From Stenocarpella maydis (taxonomy: Eukaryota; Ascomycota; Sordariomycetes; Diaporthales; Diaporthaceae), in the NCBI GenBank assembly GCA_002270565.1, contig NQMI01000036.1, positions 186,001 through 250,000 on the forward strand: 64,000 nt of DNA. The letters are read 5' to 3'. A model generated the notes under the pieces. That model was not told the origin of the DNA, did not search any database, and saw only the letters and a list, made by a program, of their open reading frames with translations. The translations under genes and the position numbers were made by a program. Shown in pieces: positions 47,371 through 58,250 of this stretch. Numbering within the stretch: the stretch's first letter is position 1; each line of letters starts with the position of its first letter.

Positions 47371-49183
47371 ATGCCTCTGATACAAGACGATGAGGCCACC
47401 AATAGCTCGGTCTGCGATGACCTTGACATCGACCCCGAGATCTTCGACGTAATAATCATCGGGGCAGGCCCCTGTGGCCTTGCTGCCGCCGCTCGCATCC
47501 GGGAAGATGCACCGTCTGCCATGTTCACCGACGAGGAACACAGCCGGTTCCACTGGCTGCGCAAGCATGGTACAAAGGTTGCATTGAAACACTACAAGAC
47601 CGGAAAGGAAGTACCCGGCTCTCAGCCAGAAGCCGGTAAGAAACCGGAGTACAGGATGGCAGTATTAGATGCAGACGATGACAGATGGCTTGGACGTTGG
47701 CGAAGACTCTTTTCCACGTTTGACATCAGCCATCTCCGCAGCCCCATGTTGTGGCACGTCGATCCCCAGCATAGGGATGCGATGCTGTCTCATGCCCATT
47801 TCCACGGGAGGGAGAAGGAGTTGGTAGAGATAAGAGGGTGTGTCGGCAAGGAGATGACCAAGCATCAGAAGAAAAAGAGGAGCCAGTTCAGTGGCGGAAA
47901 GTGAGTTCACGTGCTGTTGGCGCAGACCAAGCCATACCTGGGTATTGACGGGATGCTTCTCCAGGCAAGATTCTTCGATCGACATAAACCAGCGGGATCA
48001 GTGGGACTACTACACCCCGTCGCTATCCCTCTTCACAGATCATTGCGACTGCGTAGCAGAGCGATACCACCTCATGGACGGTCTGGTGCACAAGGAGCCC
48101 GTATCAGACATCAAGTACGGCGTGGTGGAAGATATTCCAAACGACGAGGACAAGCTCTTCACAATCAGCACTGACAAAACCGTCCGCTACGCTCGCACCG
48201 TCATCCTCGCTGTCGGCCCCGCCAACGCTCCTGTACTCCCCAAGATCCCCTCCCTTTCCTTCCCAGGCCATTCCCGCAGCGACCATACCGCCTGTATGCC
48301 GCAGGCATGCCATAGCATGAAGATCGTGACATTCCCAGATCCCATGGTCCAGGCCCGCGTGGCCGCTCAGAAACGCACAAACATCATCGTCGTCGGCGGC
48401 GGGCTCACCTCGGCCCAGCTCTCGGACCTGGCCATCCGGCGCGGCGTGGCCCGCGTCTGGCACCTCATGCGCGGCACCGTCAGGCTCAAGGCCTTTGACG
48501 TCGACTTGCATTGGATGGGAAAGTACAAGACGCTGCACCAGGGCTACTTCCACCAGGCCGACTCGGACGAGGAGAGGCTCGAGATCATCAAGGAGGCGCG
48601 GGGCGGCGGGAGCATCACCCCGGCGTTCATGAGGCGCATCAAGCCGCATATGGCGCGTGGCCAGCTGAAGATGTTTGAGAAAACCGTCATCCGGGAGGCA
48701 CGCTTCGAGGACTGTGCCGACGGCAAGGGTGGTGTCTGGAAGATCAAGACCGAGCCGCCCATCGAGGGTCTGCCGGACATTGACTACATATATTTTGCCA
48801 CAGGCATCCAGTCTGACCTCACAACCCTGCCTTACCTGCAGAACATGCTCAAGGACTACCCGATCCAGAGTCTAGGAGGGTTCCCGTGTTTGAACGAGGA
48901 CCTGATGTGGAAGGATGACGTGCCATTATTTGTGGGTGGAAGGCTGGCCGCCTTGAGGCTAGGCCCTGCTGCACCAAACATCGGCGGTGCGAGAGTGGGC
49001 GCCGAACGGATCACGCTGGCTCTCGACCAGCTTCTCTCGAGTTCGGGAAGTGATGAGCCAAAGAGATATCTAGTCGAGGAAGGGAATGTGCTGGATGGAC
49101 GGCGCGGTAGTGGTGTCGGCCTGTTCAACTACGCGTCTGGGACTGGAAGCAAATTCAGCAGCTTGCAGGAGGTCTCTGACTGA
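47371..49183 (+). CDS. FAD/NAD(P)-dependent oxidoreductase, monooxygenase-like
   Basis: Exon 1 47371-47900, intron 47901-47964 (GTGAGT, branch TTGAC, acceptor CCAG), exon 2 47965-49183; 582 aa. The dinucleotide-binding fold for FAD is at residues 26-36 (FDVIIIGAGPCG), and a second Rossmann motif for NAD(P)H at about 318-328 (IVVGGGLTSAQ). The family ATG-type motif YFATGIQSDL lies near the C-terminus, followed by FVGGRLAALRLGPAAPNIGGAR. This two-dinucleotide layout is that of flavin monooxygenases and the lysine/ornithine N-hydroxylase group. The substrate cannot be told, and residues diagnostic of siderophore hydroxylases were not confirmed. No signal peptide or membrane anchor; a cytosolic soluble enzyme is likely. 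No biosynthetic partner genes adjoin it. Confidence 0.85.
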
Positions 49184-49808
49184 TCAAGCGGTATTACTTT
49201 TTTTGTTTGTAGTGTGGGCAACTGGATTTGGTACCTCCATCTGCCACCCCTGTGAAGGAACTTTAGAAGGCCCTGTTGACAAACTGATTTCAGCGCGCTC
49301 CTTTCAGATCCCTCTAGCCATGAGTGCCGAGCATGAGCTGAGAACGTATCGAGCAAGAGAACATACTGACTACAGTTCTCTTCCAAAGTTCACATAAGTT
49401 ACTGAGGGCACATCTGCTCCGGAGACGTCCCAGCCAACCCTTTTGCCGTCTACATTTCTGCTGGTTTTTCCTAGATAATTACTGCTGCACATTGATGGGT
49501 TTTCCAACACTGGCCGAGGGCTAGGGTTGTGAATGCAGCTGGCCCTGTCCTCGCGGCAGGGGTTCATGTGGAGCAGATGCTGAAGGCCTCCAGCTCAAGC
49601 GACACTAGCCAGAGTCTTGAAAAAAGCCCGGTGTGGCTATGGCGTCACACGATACAAGACCTTGGTGAAGCCTTAAATCCCTGGTCCCGTCATTTGTATA
49701 CCAGGTACAAATGAGATGTGCTGGCTGGAACCTCAAGCCTCACCACTAAACCCAAAATCCTCACAAAAGCCCGAGCGAGTTGAATAGAGCCAGTGGCACT
49801 TATCGACA
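49184..49808. promoter_or_regulatory. Intergenic region upstream of the ZZ-finger gene
   Basis: 0.6 kb with no coding signal beyond short unsupported frames. The start of the next gene is preceded by CTTATCGACA-ATG. Confidence 0.35.
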
Positions 49809-51675
49809 ATGGGCCTGCACGACACGTTTGATTTCGACGAGGCCGCCTACCGCCAAAAATGCGCCGAAAGGCCGACTGCCAAGCTCCAAGAAGAGGAGAT
49901 CAGGAAACTCCGGCAGCACTTTGCAGCCAGCGCCTCAATGGGCATTGGCCTCAGCCATGCCGTGCAGACGGCCGGCCTCACACTGGGCGTGTCCGCCTTC
50001 GCGCTGCGGCGCTACTACGTCGCCAAGGAAAAGCTCGCCATCATCCGCGAGGAGCTCGCCAGGCGCGGCGTGCCGCTTCACGACATGAGCAAACGTGACG
50101 CCTTCATACCGCTTGGTACCGCGGCGGTCGGGCTGGGCGTCGGAGCGGGAATAAGCCATCTCGTCGGCGGTGCCATCACCGCTCCTGATGTTCCGGTACC
50201 GGGTCCCCATGGAGGCAGCTTGGCCATGCACTATATCCAGGGAGAGCCAGAAGCGGCGGCCCATGGGTTTTTCCAGGGCCTCGCCGATCAGGCGAATGCC
50301 GTTGGCCAGGCTGCGCATGCGGCGTTGCTCGGGCACGGAGCCGCGCACATCATCACTGAGGCAGCGACTGAGGGCGCCAGTGGGCATGCTGTCGGTTATG
50401 CTGCCGGCATAATGGCTGCAAAGAAGATGGAGGAGATGCTTGCCGAATGTATTGGCGAGACCGTCTTCGCGTACGCCATAGAAAGGCTGTTGGACCCGGA
50501 GATTAAGATCGAGCTGAAACTCAAGGGCAAGTGCACCAGGCTGCAAGGACCGCTGGGCCAGTTCTGTCGCGGCTGCGGTGAGTCCATCAGACATGGAAAG
50601 TTTGCGCGTAAGTTGAGGTCTGTGTAAAAGAAAATTTCCTCTGAGAGATGCTGACTACAGAACAGATTGTTGCCAAGAGACAGACGACTTTGACCTCTGC
50701 CTGAAGTGCCATGAGGGAGGCACCTCTTGCGAATGCTCAGACCAAGAGATGAAGACGATGCAAAAGTCAGTCGCTGGCGATGTTCTGGCGTCTGAAAAGG
50801 GAGACGCAAGGAGGCGCCTTGCAACCGTGGCAGAGCTGCGGTGTTCTCCCTGCCAGCGGCTGATCACCCAAGGCCGCTACTACTGTGAGTTGGTCGCACC
50901 TGCAACTAGGTGATCTTCAGTCACTAAGCTGTTACAGATTGTCCCGATTGCGGCGATGATGCGGATTTTGACATGTGTCAAGACTGCTATCGAGAGGGGA
51001 GAACATGTCATTCCCCTGATACGCACAGGCTCTTCGTCTACCTAAGAGCCAACGTCAACAGGCCCCACCCAGACTTCGCCACAGATGGCATTACCTGCAC
51101 TGGCTGTGAAACAAAGATCAACCAGGGGCCGTTCTACGGTAAGTAAATCCACTGGATGAAATGGCTGAGGCGCTTGCCAGGTCTAATCAAGTTCACTAGT
51201 CTGCGAAAAATGTGGCGACGATGTCGGCATCTGTGATCGTTGCTACGGAATGGAAAAGGCCTGCAAAAACACGGAGCATGTTTTGACACGCTATGTGGTC
51301 TACAAGGGAGAAAAGAGCATGTCAAAGCAGTTTACAGAAAAAGACTGCTGCCAGTTTTGCAAGGAGCAGCTGGGCGACGGTGTTTTCTACTGTGAGTTCC
51401 AGCCTACCACCGTTAACATCCCGTTCTTTGAATCTAATTCAGGTCGTGCGACAGGTTGCTCGAAATGCAATAAAGGATGTTATGACGTCTGCAGTAAATG
51501 CTACATCCGAGGAGCAGGATGCCAAGACCGGACCCACAGTTTGCTGAGATGCACGCCAGCAGGCCCTGCGAAGCAGCCCAAGGACTATCTAAAAGAGCTC
51601 TTCAGTGAAAATGGCAAGGAACAAGTCAAGGGGTATTTGAACGAGACTAGGAGCAGAATAAAATTGCACAAGTAA
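49809..51675 (+). CDS. Multi-ZZ zinc-finger protein with a hydrophobic N-terminal half
   Basis: Exons 49809-50607, 50666-50884, 50938-51138, 51200-51391, 51443-51675; introns 58, 53, 61 and 51 bp, all phase 1; 547 aa. The first 250 residues contain Gly/Ala-rich hydrophobic stretches (GIGLSHAVQTAGLTLGVSAF; LGTAAVGLGVGAGISHLVGG) that could insert in or bind membranes. Four ZZ-like modules follow: CRGCGESI (253) with CCQETDDFDLCLKC; CSPCQRLI (326) with CPDCGDDADFDMCQDC; CTGCETKI (393) with CEKCGDDVGICDRC; CQFCKEQL (457) with CSKCNKGCYDVCSKC. Each has the C-x2-C ... C-x2-C spacing and a downstream Cys/His pair for zinc. ZZ domains bind peptides or histone tails. Every module is split by an intron at the same residue, pointing to exon duplication. 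The 51-bp last intron is in frame and stop-free, so its retention would add 17 residues. Confidence 0.8.
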
Positions 51676-52080
51676 TTATTGGTCGTACATTAGGGGAAGG
51701 TAATATTTCTTGATCTTGTGTTTCCCGGATTTGGGCAGCGTCACCCAAATGTGCACATAACTAAACTCTAAACTTGAGACGCTGCGAACAACCCTCATAT
51801 TATTCCCGGCTTTATTGGCTTTATTTCTGCTTCTTCCAGCTTCAAGTCTCGTGAGAGAACCACCCTATGACATAATTCGTCTCGCGTCGGGCACCGATGA
51901 ACATGCACGCATGCTCCATACCACGTGACCACTCAGCTCAGCGTCTCCCAAGCCTGCACTGCCTCAGCCAGCGGGGCTTGTCCCCACTTTAAGTTGCTGC
52001 TACAACCTGAATGTTGGAACCTCCTTAGGCTGTAGACAACACATATCTCCTATTGCAGTCTCCTGAGCACTACAGAAAAT
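51676..52080. promoter_or_regulatory. Intergenic region
   Basis: 0.4 kb between the ZZ-finger gene and the next same-strand gene; no coding signal. The last bases before the start are GAAAAT-ATG. Confidence 0.35.
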
Positions 52081-53763
52081 ATGCCTTTGCCCGACGTCTT
52101 GATGCAGCGAGTCGATGAATACGTCGACTCGCTGGCGCCTCAAATCCAGCCCCGCATCGCGTCTGAGATTAACACCTTCCAACAGAAGACTATCGACAGC
52201 CTGGAGGACCAAGTCGTCGATGCCTTCCGTTCGCTTTTCGACAAAGACAAGCGTCACTCCGAGGGTGGCTCCAGGCATCTTGATGACTCGCCACCAGATT
52301 CCTACGGAGGCCAATCACTGCCCTTCGCAGACGAGATCGCCAAGCTGACTCGGAGCTTCAGCCAAATCACTGATGAAGCTGGCGACGACTTGCGTGATAT
52401 TTTCGACCTGACGGAGGGCCGGGGAGGGTCTCCAGGCCAAACGCAGTCTCGTGGTATGGGCCATGCAGACCCATTCTCCGGAGGGGCCAAGGGTTTCCTG
52501 TCCGCGGCTATGAACGCTGTTCAGGACCACCTAGACAGTGACAGTGGGCATGGGGGCGGCAAGAAGTTCGAGCTCGACGGCCTTCTGGGTGTACTGAGCG
52601 ACACAGTCAAGGATGCCGCGCGGAACCCGGAGGAGAAGGCTCGCCTCATAAGCCCTGAGATCAAGGAGAAGGTCGGTGCGAAGTTGAGGGAGCAGCACGC
52701 GCCCATCGCAGAGCAGTTCACCCGCATTGCGCTGGATCATATCAAGCGCTGGCTACGTGGTAACACTAGCACGCGTGATCTTGGTGATGGTGTCAAAGGA
52801 GAGCTTGAGGATCAAGTCAAAGACATCGTTAAGGGCCTGGGAGGCCTTTTCGGCAACAAGAAGCATTCCGACCAAGGAGCATCGCGGGGTATTGGTGACC
52901 GGGACAGCGAAGGGGGAGAAAGCAGCGGGGGCTTCTCCAAGGTCATCAGCGACAAGCTAAGCACGGGGCTCGCAAAGGTCCACCGTGAGGTCCGTCTTGA
53001 GTTTCGCACCGTGCTGGGCGCGATCGAGAAGCAGTTATTCGAGCTGCTCCCTGACGAGTTCCAGCGGCCCCTGGAGAAAATCCTGGGCGGAAACCCCTTC
53101 GACTCGCAGCTCGACCGGGATGCGGGCGCTCAGGCGGACCGTGGCTTCGGGGACGACATCAAGGCCAAGCTCGTCAACAAGATCCGTGGCCTGGTACGCA
53201 AGGTTCAGGAGACGTTGCGCAAAAGCATTCTGGGTGTTGTCAACGGCGGCCACCGCAAGTTTGAGCGTGAGAGCTGGGTTTTCGTGCAGAACATTGTCGA
53301 GAAGAAGGTGCAGAAATATCTACCCAAGGTCAAAATCACTGTTCCAGATGACATTGGCAACGAGGGTGTCAGTGTCGGCACAGTTGCTGGAGGGATTCAA
53401 CCGGGCGTCGGTCATCACCCTGAAGACGGGAATCAGCCTGCACCATCGACACACGGAAATTACCCACCTCAACCTCCGGCTCCCTACGGTGGCCACCAGG
53501 CTCCTTCACACCAGCCATACAACCCAGCGCATCACCAACCATCGCAGGAGTACCGACCCGATCAGCATCAGCCGCCGGAATACAAGCCACCACAGTATCA
53601 ACCCCATCAGGAGTACAGGCCGGATCAATATCAGCCGCATCAGCAACAGGGTTACGGTCACGGCCAGGGCTACGGACAGGGTCAGAGCTATGAACAGAAC
53701 CAGGGATATAGAGACGGTGGCAATTATGGGTATCAACAGGGTCAAGGCAACACTCCTTACTGA
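52081..53763 (+). CDS. Conserved-looking fungal protein with helical core and prion-like tail
   Basis: Intronless, 560 aa from the ATG at 52081 to the TGA at 53761. Residues 1-55 (VDEYVDSLAPQIQPRIASEI...) and 150-430 are charged and amphipathic, likely helical, with repeated KxxL/DxVKD patterns (LSDTVKDAARNPEEKARLIS; ELEDQVKDIVKGLGGLFG; DDIKAKLVNKIRGLVRKV). Two Ser/Gly/Asp-rich linkers interrupt them. From about residue 433 the protein is Pro/His/Gln/Tyr-rich, with tandem YRPDQ(Y/H)QP units, then Gly/Gln/Tyr (GYGHGQGYGQGQSYEQNQGY) to the end. This composition is that of aggregation-prone low-complexity domains. There is no enzyme signature or signal peptide. I do not recognise a named family; a structural or condensate-forming role is inference. 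Confidence 0.75.
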   Translation: MPLPDVLMQRVDEYVDSLAPQIQPRIASEINTFQQKTIDSLEDQVVDAFRSLFDKDKRHSEGGSRHLDDSPPDSYGGQSLPFADEIAKLTRSFSQITDEAGDDLRDIFDLTEGRGGSPGQTQSRGMGHADPFSGGAKGFLSAAMNAVQDHLDSDSGHGGGKKFELDGLLGVLSDTVKDAARNPEEKARLISPEIKEKVGAKLREQHAPIAEQFTRIALDHIKRWLRGNTSTRDLGDGVKGELEDQVKDIVKGLGGLFGNKKHSDQGASRGIGDRDSEGGESSGGFSKVISDKLSTGLAKVHREVRLEFRTVLGAIEKQLFELLPDEFQRPLEKILGGNPFDSQLDRDAGAQADRGFGDDIKAKLVNKIRGLVRKVQETLRKSILGVVNGGHRKFERESWVFVQNIVEKKVQKYLPKVKITVPDDIGNEGVSVGTVAGGIQPGVGHHPEDGNQPAPSTHGNYPPQPPAPYGGHQAPSHQPYNPAHHQPSQEYRPDQHQPPEYKPPQYQPHQEYRPDQYQPHQQQGYGHGQGYGQGQSYEQNQGYRDGGNYGYQQGQGNTPY

Positions 53764-54127
53764 AGTAGAGAGATGGAAACCCCGGCTATTGTACGAATTT
53801 CAGTTTGATAGGCATTAAACTGGCTTGGCACATCCTCTAAGCAACGACATTCACGCTGACAAGTGGCTGCCACGAATGATGCACTTCACAACATGAATAT
53901 ATCCTTGGACATCTCAGTCATCGGCCAAAAGCCAACATAGGAGCCAACTGTGAGGCCGGCCTTAATTTCCGGGCTTGTCTGTACATGTTAAAAGTCACCT
54001 CTCAAAACCCCGTTCGTGGTTCAAGATCTCGGCGTTCAGTGTGGACATCGGATCTTTATCAAACCATGAGGGCATCTTGCTCAGATCGAACAAGTACCTA
54101 AGTACTTCATTCAACGGCCGTGACTTT

Positions 54128-54747
54128 TCAGTCATACCTAGCATCGTCCCGCCCCTCATCATAGCTCTCTTCCAAGGTGTCGCCATAGTCCTCGACCCTA
54201 TCTCCGAAACGCTCAACCTTGCCGATACCCTCGCCGATTCCTTCGGCAATGTTCTCAGGGGCGTCCTCAACAGCATCTACAGTATTATCCCAGCCTTGCT
54301 CAACATTCTCTTCGGCTCTGTCCCAACCTTCCTCCACCCTGTCAGGAACAGCCTCAACATCGCCAACAGCCTCGCCGGTCCAACGGGCCGCATCTTCGGG
54401 TAAATCCTCGACATTCTGGACACCATCGTCAAATCTACGCTCCACGCGGTCCTCCTCGCGGTCCCAGCTCTCCGCTGATGGTCACTTTGTCAGCTTCGCG
54501 GCTTGGATCCGCGTGGATATCCATAAAAAGTCGTGGGCAAGTGCCAAGACTCACCAGCTTCCTCGAGAACAGGCCTCTCCCAGCTGCGCTCGCCGGTCTC
54601 CTCGTTGAAGTAGATCCAGCGGCCGGCCTCGCCGTCCCAGCGCGCCACCCAGGGTGGCTGCACGTACGGCGGGTCAGACGGGTAGTCGTTGCCCCCGTCG
54701 ACCGAGTTCCCGACTACCTCGGAGATCATATCGCCGAAGAAGCCCAT
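54128..54747 (-). CDS. WW-domain protein with acidic amphipathic repeats
   Basis: Exon 1 54747-54555, intron 54554-54475 (GTGAGT, branch GTGAC, acceptor CATCAG), exon 2 54474-54128; 179 aa. Start MGFFGDMISE at 54747; a further in-frame ATG at 54837 would add 30 residues. The WW domain occupies about residues 27-56: PPWVARWDGEAGRWIYFNEE then TGERSWERP, with both signature tryptophans, the aromatic YF and the terminal Pro, so proline-rich ligands are expected. Exon 2 is strongly acidic and built from loose 10-12-residue repeats of the type DRVEEGW / ENVEQGW / DAVEDAPENIAEGIGEGIG, resembling amphipathic 11-mer repeats of LEA-like or lipid-associated proteins. It converges with the 560-aa gene, whose tail is proline-rich. 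Confidence 0.8.
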
Positions 54748-55989
54748 GTTTGCTGTAGGTAAAGGTCTCGCGCAGATGAGTGCAATGTCCGTGTTGGGTT
54801 TCTCTGCAGTGGCGTGGCTGGGCTCTGGAATGGACATGGGCTGATAGGGGCAAGGGGTACCACTTATATATTCTGGTAACGCAACGTGTCACAACACAGA
54901 CCCGTTTAGCTTCTCCTCATGCATAATGCCACAATTAAGCGCGCGGCTCTTCGTTCCGCGGACCCACAGCAGGCGAGCCGTCTTAACCGAACGCCAGACT
55001 CTGTTGCAGCAGGACCGAATTAAGAGCTTTACCAGGGTACAGCGAAAGCATCACACACATCTCAATGGGCACAAGCTCGGGCCCACTACAGATGTGCAAG
55101 CAGCTACGAAGGTTTGGCAACAACTCATTGCTGAATCTTCACCTAGCCACGCCTATTAAAAGCATATAAGGACCCAAAGCGCGCTGTAAACAGTACTTGA
55201 CTTTTGTTAACCCGTTAAAGGGAGATCGACAGAGAAGGCATAAGTACTATCCAGCCCTAAGCACACCAAATGGGACTAGTTCGTGGAAATTTATGGCAGC
55301 TTTGCCGATTCGATTTATGAGAGAAGGATTGACACTTCTACTTGACAATTGGTTCGACATCCTCTGTGATTGTCTCATTGTCTGGGCACAGTGACTTCTG
55401 TTGAGCTTTAGTTCCCGAGGTTATTTGACTACTATCAGGAAAATCAGCGGGCCTGTCCAGTCTGAACAATTTTGACTTTCCTATCAACTTCCTTTGAACC
55501 CTGCACGTCTCTTAAGAGTACCGGCATTGACGTGGCTGGCGTCAAATTCATGAACCGGATTCTGCCGGCCGCTCCGACCCCCTTCAGGAAGTTTCTTGTC
55601 GTACTTGGTGATTAAAGAAATAACGCTCAGCCAAGCTTGATGGCTATTTCAGCCATGAAGAGACCTGTGGACGCGAACTAATACCTGCTGATGTCAAACC
55701 CGTCGCGACGCCGCAGCTAGCGCTTGCCATCAAATATACTTGCCTCATGCCCTCTGGAGCCTGAGCTGTCCCTGTTGTGCGCAGGTTGCCGGTATTAAAA
55801 TGTGTGAAGCCCGTGCTTGAACTTATACTCGGTCATGGCGAAACGTTGGACGGTGGCTATATTGCGTAGGCAGACACCAGAGCCTTGAGATATCGGATCG
55901 GGGTTGGGTTGCGTGCCGGACGACGTGGAATGACTACTTGCCTTCCTGGAATGGCTTCATGCGGAGCGTCTCCTTCATAAAGGAGTCCA
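54748..55989. other. Intergenic region, nothing coding seen
   Basis: 1.2 kb between the WW gene start and the second AT-rich island. Short open frames (for example 54926-55159 and 55197-55394 plus) lack domains and good starts. Confidence 0.4.
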
Positions 55990-56161
55990 TGGTTCTGAGT
56001 TCCCCCAGCCTAGAAGGCTGCTAAGAAGATTCTTAAAGGTTAGTAGTTAGATGGAAAGGTTAATGGTTAGTGTAATGATATTTTTCTTAGTATTTATAAA
56101 GCCTGTAAATGCTGTGCTAGCTTGCAGAGTCTAAAGGTCTTATAAGGGGTCTTCCTGGAAA

Positions 56162-56279
56162 GGTCATAAGTGATACAGATCTAGACACTGCTTGCAGAAT
56201 AGATCGGCCGGCCAAAAGACCAGAATTTCAAGTCGGAGACTTGAACTTCCAAGCAGTATATCAAGCCCAGCCGTCGCAA
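56162..56279. mobile_element. Small inverted-repeat element, copy B
   Basis: Shares ACTGCTT, then CCAAAAGACCAnAATTTCAAG, then TTCCAAGCAGTATA and CCGTC with the element at 14701-14819, in the same order and at the same spacing. Its ends are more diverged (GGTCATAAG / CCGTCGCAA). In this copy TTCAAGTC-GGAGACTTGAA forms a short hairpin. Confidence 0.6.
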
Positions 56280-56675
56280 TAAGAAAGGTTATTGTATTAT
56301 AAGGAAGGCTGTTAATATTTTCTTAGTATTTTCAAGCCTTACCTAGCAAAAGGTTCCTATTTAATATTATATTCATAGCTATTATAACTAGCCTCCCTTT
56401 ATTATTAAGAGTTATATTAAATAATAATTGTAAGATACTATTAACTATTAATGTTAAGAATATATATCAAGTTATATAACTACTAAATTATATAGTTAAT
56501 TGATTAATATTATTTGTTAAAGAAGTTCAAAGTCCAATAAATAACTATGTATTATAAAAGTAAAAGAAAAGAAATTATTTAGTTATAAATTATTTTTAAT
56601 ATAATTAAACTTGTTTGAGGTTGAGAAAGTTTATCTCTTCAACCTTATCAATATATACTTACTTAAAGCAAGCAC

Positions 56676-56751
56676 TTATTAGTATAGGCTAGGTTATATT
56701 ATAATATATAAGGTTATTAGTATAGGCTAGGTTATATTATAATATATAAGG
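56676..56751. repeat. 38-bp perfect tandem duplication
   Basis: Two identical 38-bp units (56676-56713 and 56714-56751), each starting TTATTAGTATAGGCTAGG, followed by the first bases of a third. Identity in otherwise decayed AT-rich DNA implies a recent duplication. Confidence 0.95.
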
Positions 56752-56756
56752 TTATT

Positions 56757-56930
56757 AGTAATAGTTAATTGCTTTATTAACCATAGTAGTAAGGGGAGAG
56801 CTATAATAAAGCTGCAGCCCCTTAGAAGGTTTAGATAGCTATAGGTGCCTAGGGGCGCTATTAATAATACTAACCTAGCGCCCTAGCATAACGTCCTATG
56901 GGTATAGGCAGACTACTATTTCAACAAAAA
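56757..56930. repeat. Dispersed repeat, copy B (uninterrupted)
   Basis: Matches copy A (14609-14700 and 14850-14900) without the 119-bp insertion: AGTAATAGTTAATT, AGCTGCAGCC, TAGCTATAGGTGCCT, then AGCGCCCTA and GACTACTATT. Confidence 0.65.
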
Positions 56931-57000
56931 GTAATATAATAAAGCTAAAGTCTTATAGATTAAGTTTTGAATATTTATTAAGTCCTATTAGGTATATCCC

Positions 57001-58250
57001 AGCCCCTGGATAGACGCTCGGCATTCATATTGATCATTGCATAATCAAACGGCCTCTGTGATGAAGAGTTGCATGCCTTCTGTCCAGTTCACAAAAACAG
57101 ATATAGTTTCCCTGAAACTATCTGAGACCTCTGACTATAGCGCGAAATTAAGAAGGCCTGCGCCATAATACTACTTGATTATCCATCCCATGGCGCGGCC
57201 TGAAAAGATTCGTCACTCCGCGGTAGATCGGTGGTGAAGACTAACACTGCCAAGTGATTGATTTGCTGGGCGGGCCGTACTGACGCCGGCGTTACAACAC
57301 TGAAGGTCCAATTCTTGGTTTTTAGGCGTCAAACAGGCTGTGACAAACCAACACTAGGTGGCATTGCACAGGTGTCTAAAACCCTGATCTTCTGCCGCGA
57401 CATGGACGCCAATTATTCTGTGCTCACGATAGCTGATGAAAGTGGATCAGTTTTGTGATTGAGAGCAAGCAACTCGCCGACTGGATGCGGGGAAACGGCC
57501 ACGGGCCGACGGCAGCATAAAGGGAGAAGATTGTGAGGGCATTATCCCGGAGATCGGAAAGGGGTAGGAATCCATGTAGTCTATCTTATAGAATGGCACC
57601 CTGGAGAACCGTTGGCCGATGCTAGTATCTTGGCTGGCCGGGTCTTCAGCGCCCCGTGCTGGTTAGCAGACGTGGAGGCAGAGGGACGTGGTCTGGCTCG
57701 AGTCGTGTCTTGACCAGAATTGGAGTCCGATCTGGGGGTGTAATTTCTTGGCGGTCATGGGGCAGCCAAAGGGACTTGGAAATAGGGCTTGGAGGATTCC
57801 AGCAAAGGCAGAGGCAAAGTCAGCGCTCGCGGAAGGCATATCATAGGGCCGGGCCAGCGGTTCTCTATAACATATACATAGAGCGCATACCCCTATGTAC
57901 GGCTGGTAATGCTGGGGTAATGCCAATGCCAAAATCTTCCTATTCAGGATGGGTCCCCGCCGGTGTTGGTTTTGTTGCGCATCTACTCCATATCCAGGTA
58001 GTCGAGAGCTCGAATTCTTCAAGCCGTTATGTCCAACCAGCGGCGATGTCGTTGCCATTACCTTCACAAATGCAGAATCTTGGAGAATTCAATCTACACA
58101 GATGCATTCAGGAATCCAAAGTCTTATTTTTTTCCCAATTATATTATGAGACATCTCTAGGAGAAACGGGGCGAGAAACAGCGACGGCTCAAAGGAACAC
58201 AGTGCTGGCTTGGCTACCTAGCAATCTCGTCTCTTGACTTCGGCATTGCG
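57001..58250. other. Intergenic region, nothing assignable
   Basis: Open frames up to about 190 codons exist (57656-58237 plus), but they lack domains, a normal start context and splice partners. Confidence 0.4.

Larger units (their letters stand above)
55990..57000. other. Second AT-rich island
   Basis: Strong A/T bias with stops in all frames. It holds relatives of the two repeats found at 14.6-14.9 kb and a 38-bp tandem duplication. As with the first island, decay of transposon sequence is the likely origin. Confidence 0.7.

Noticed and set aside
57656..58237. 193-codon plus-strand open frame
   Set aside because: Low-complexity Gly/Arg/Ser start, no domain, near-cognate start codon and no splice partners.
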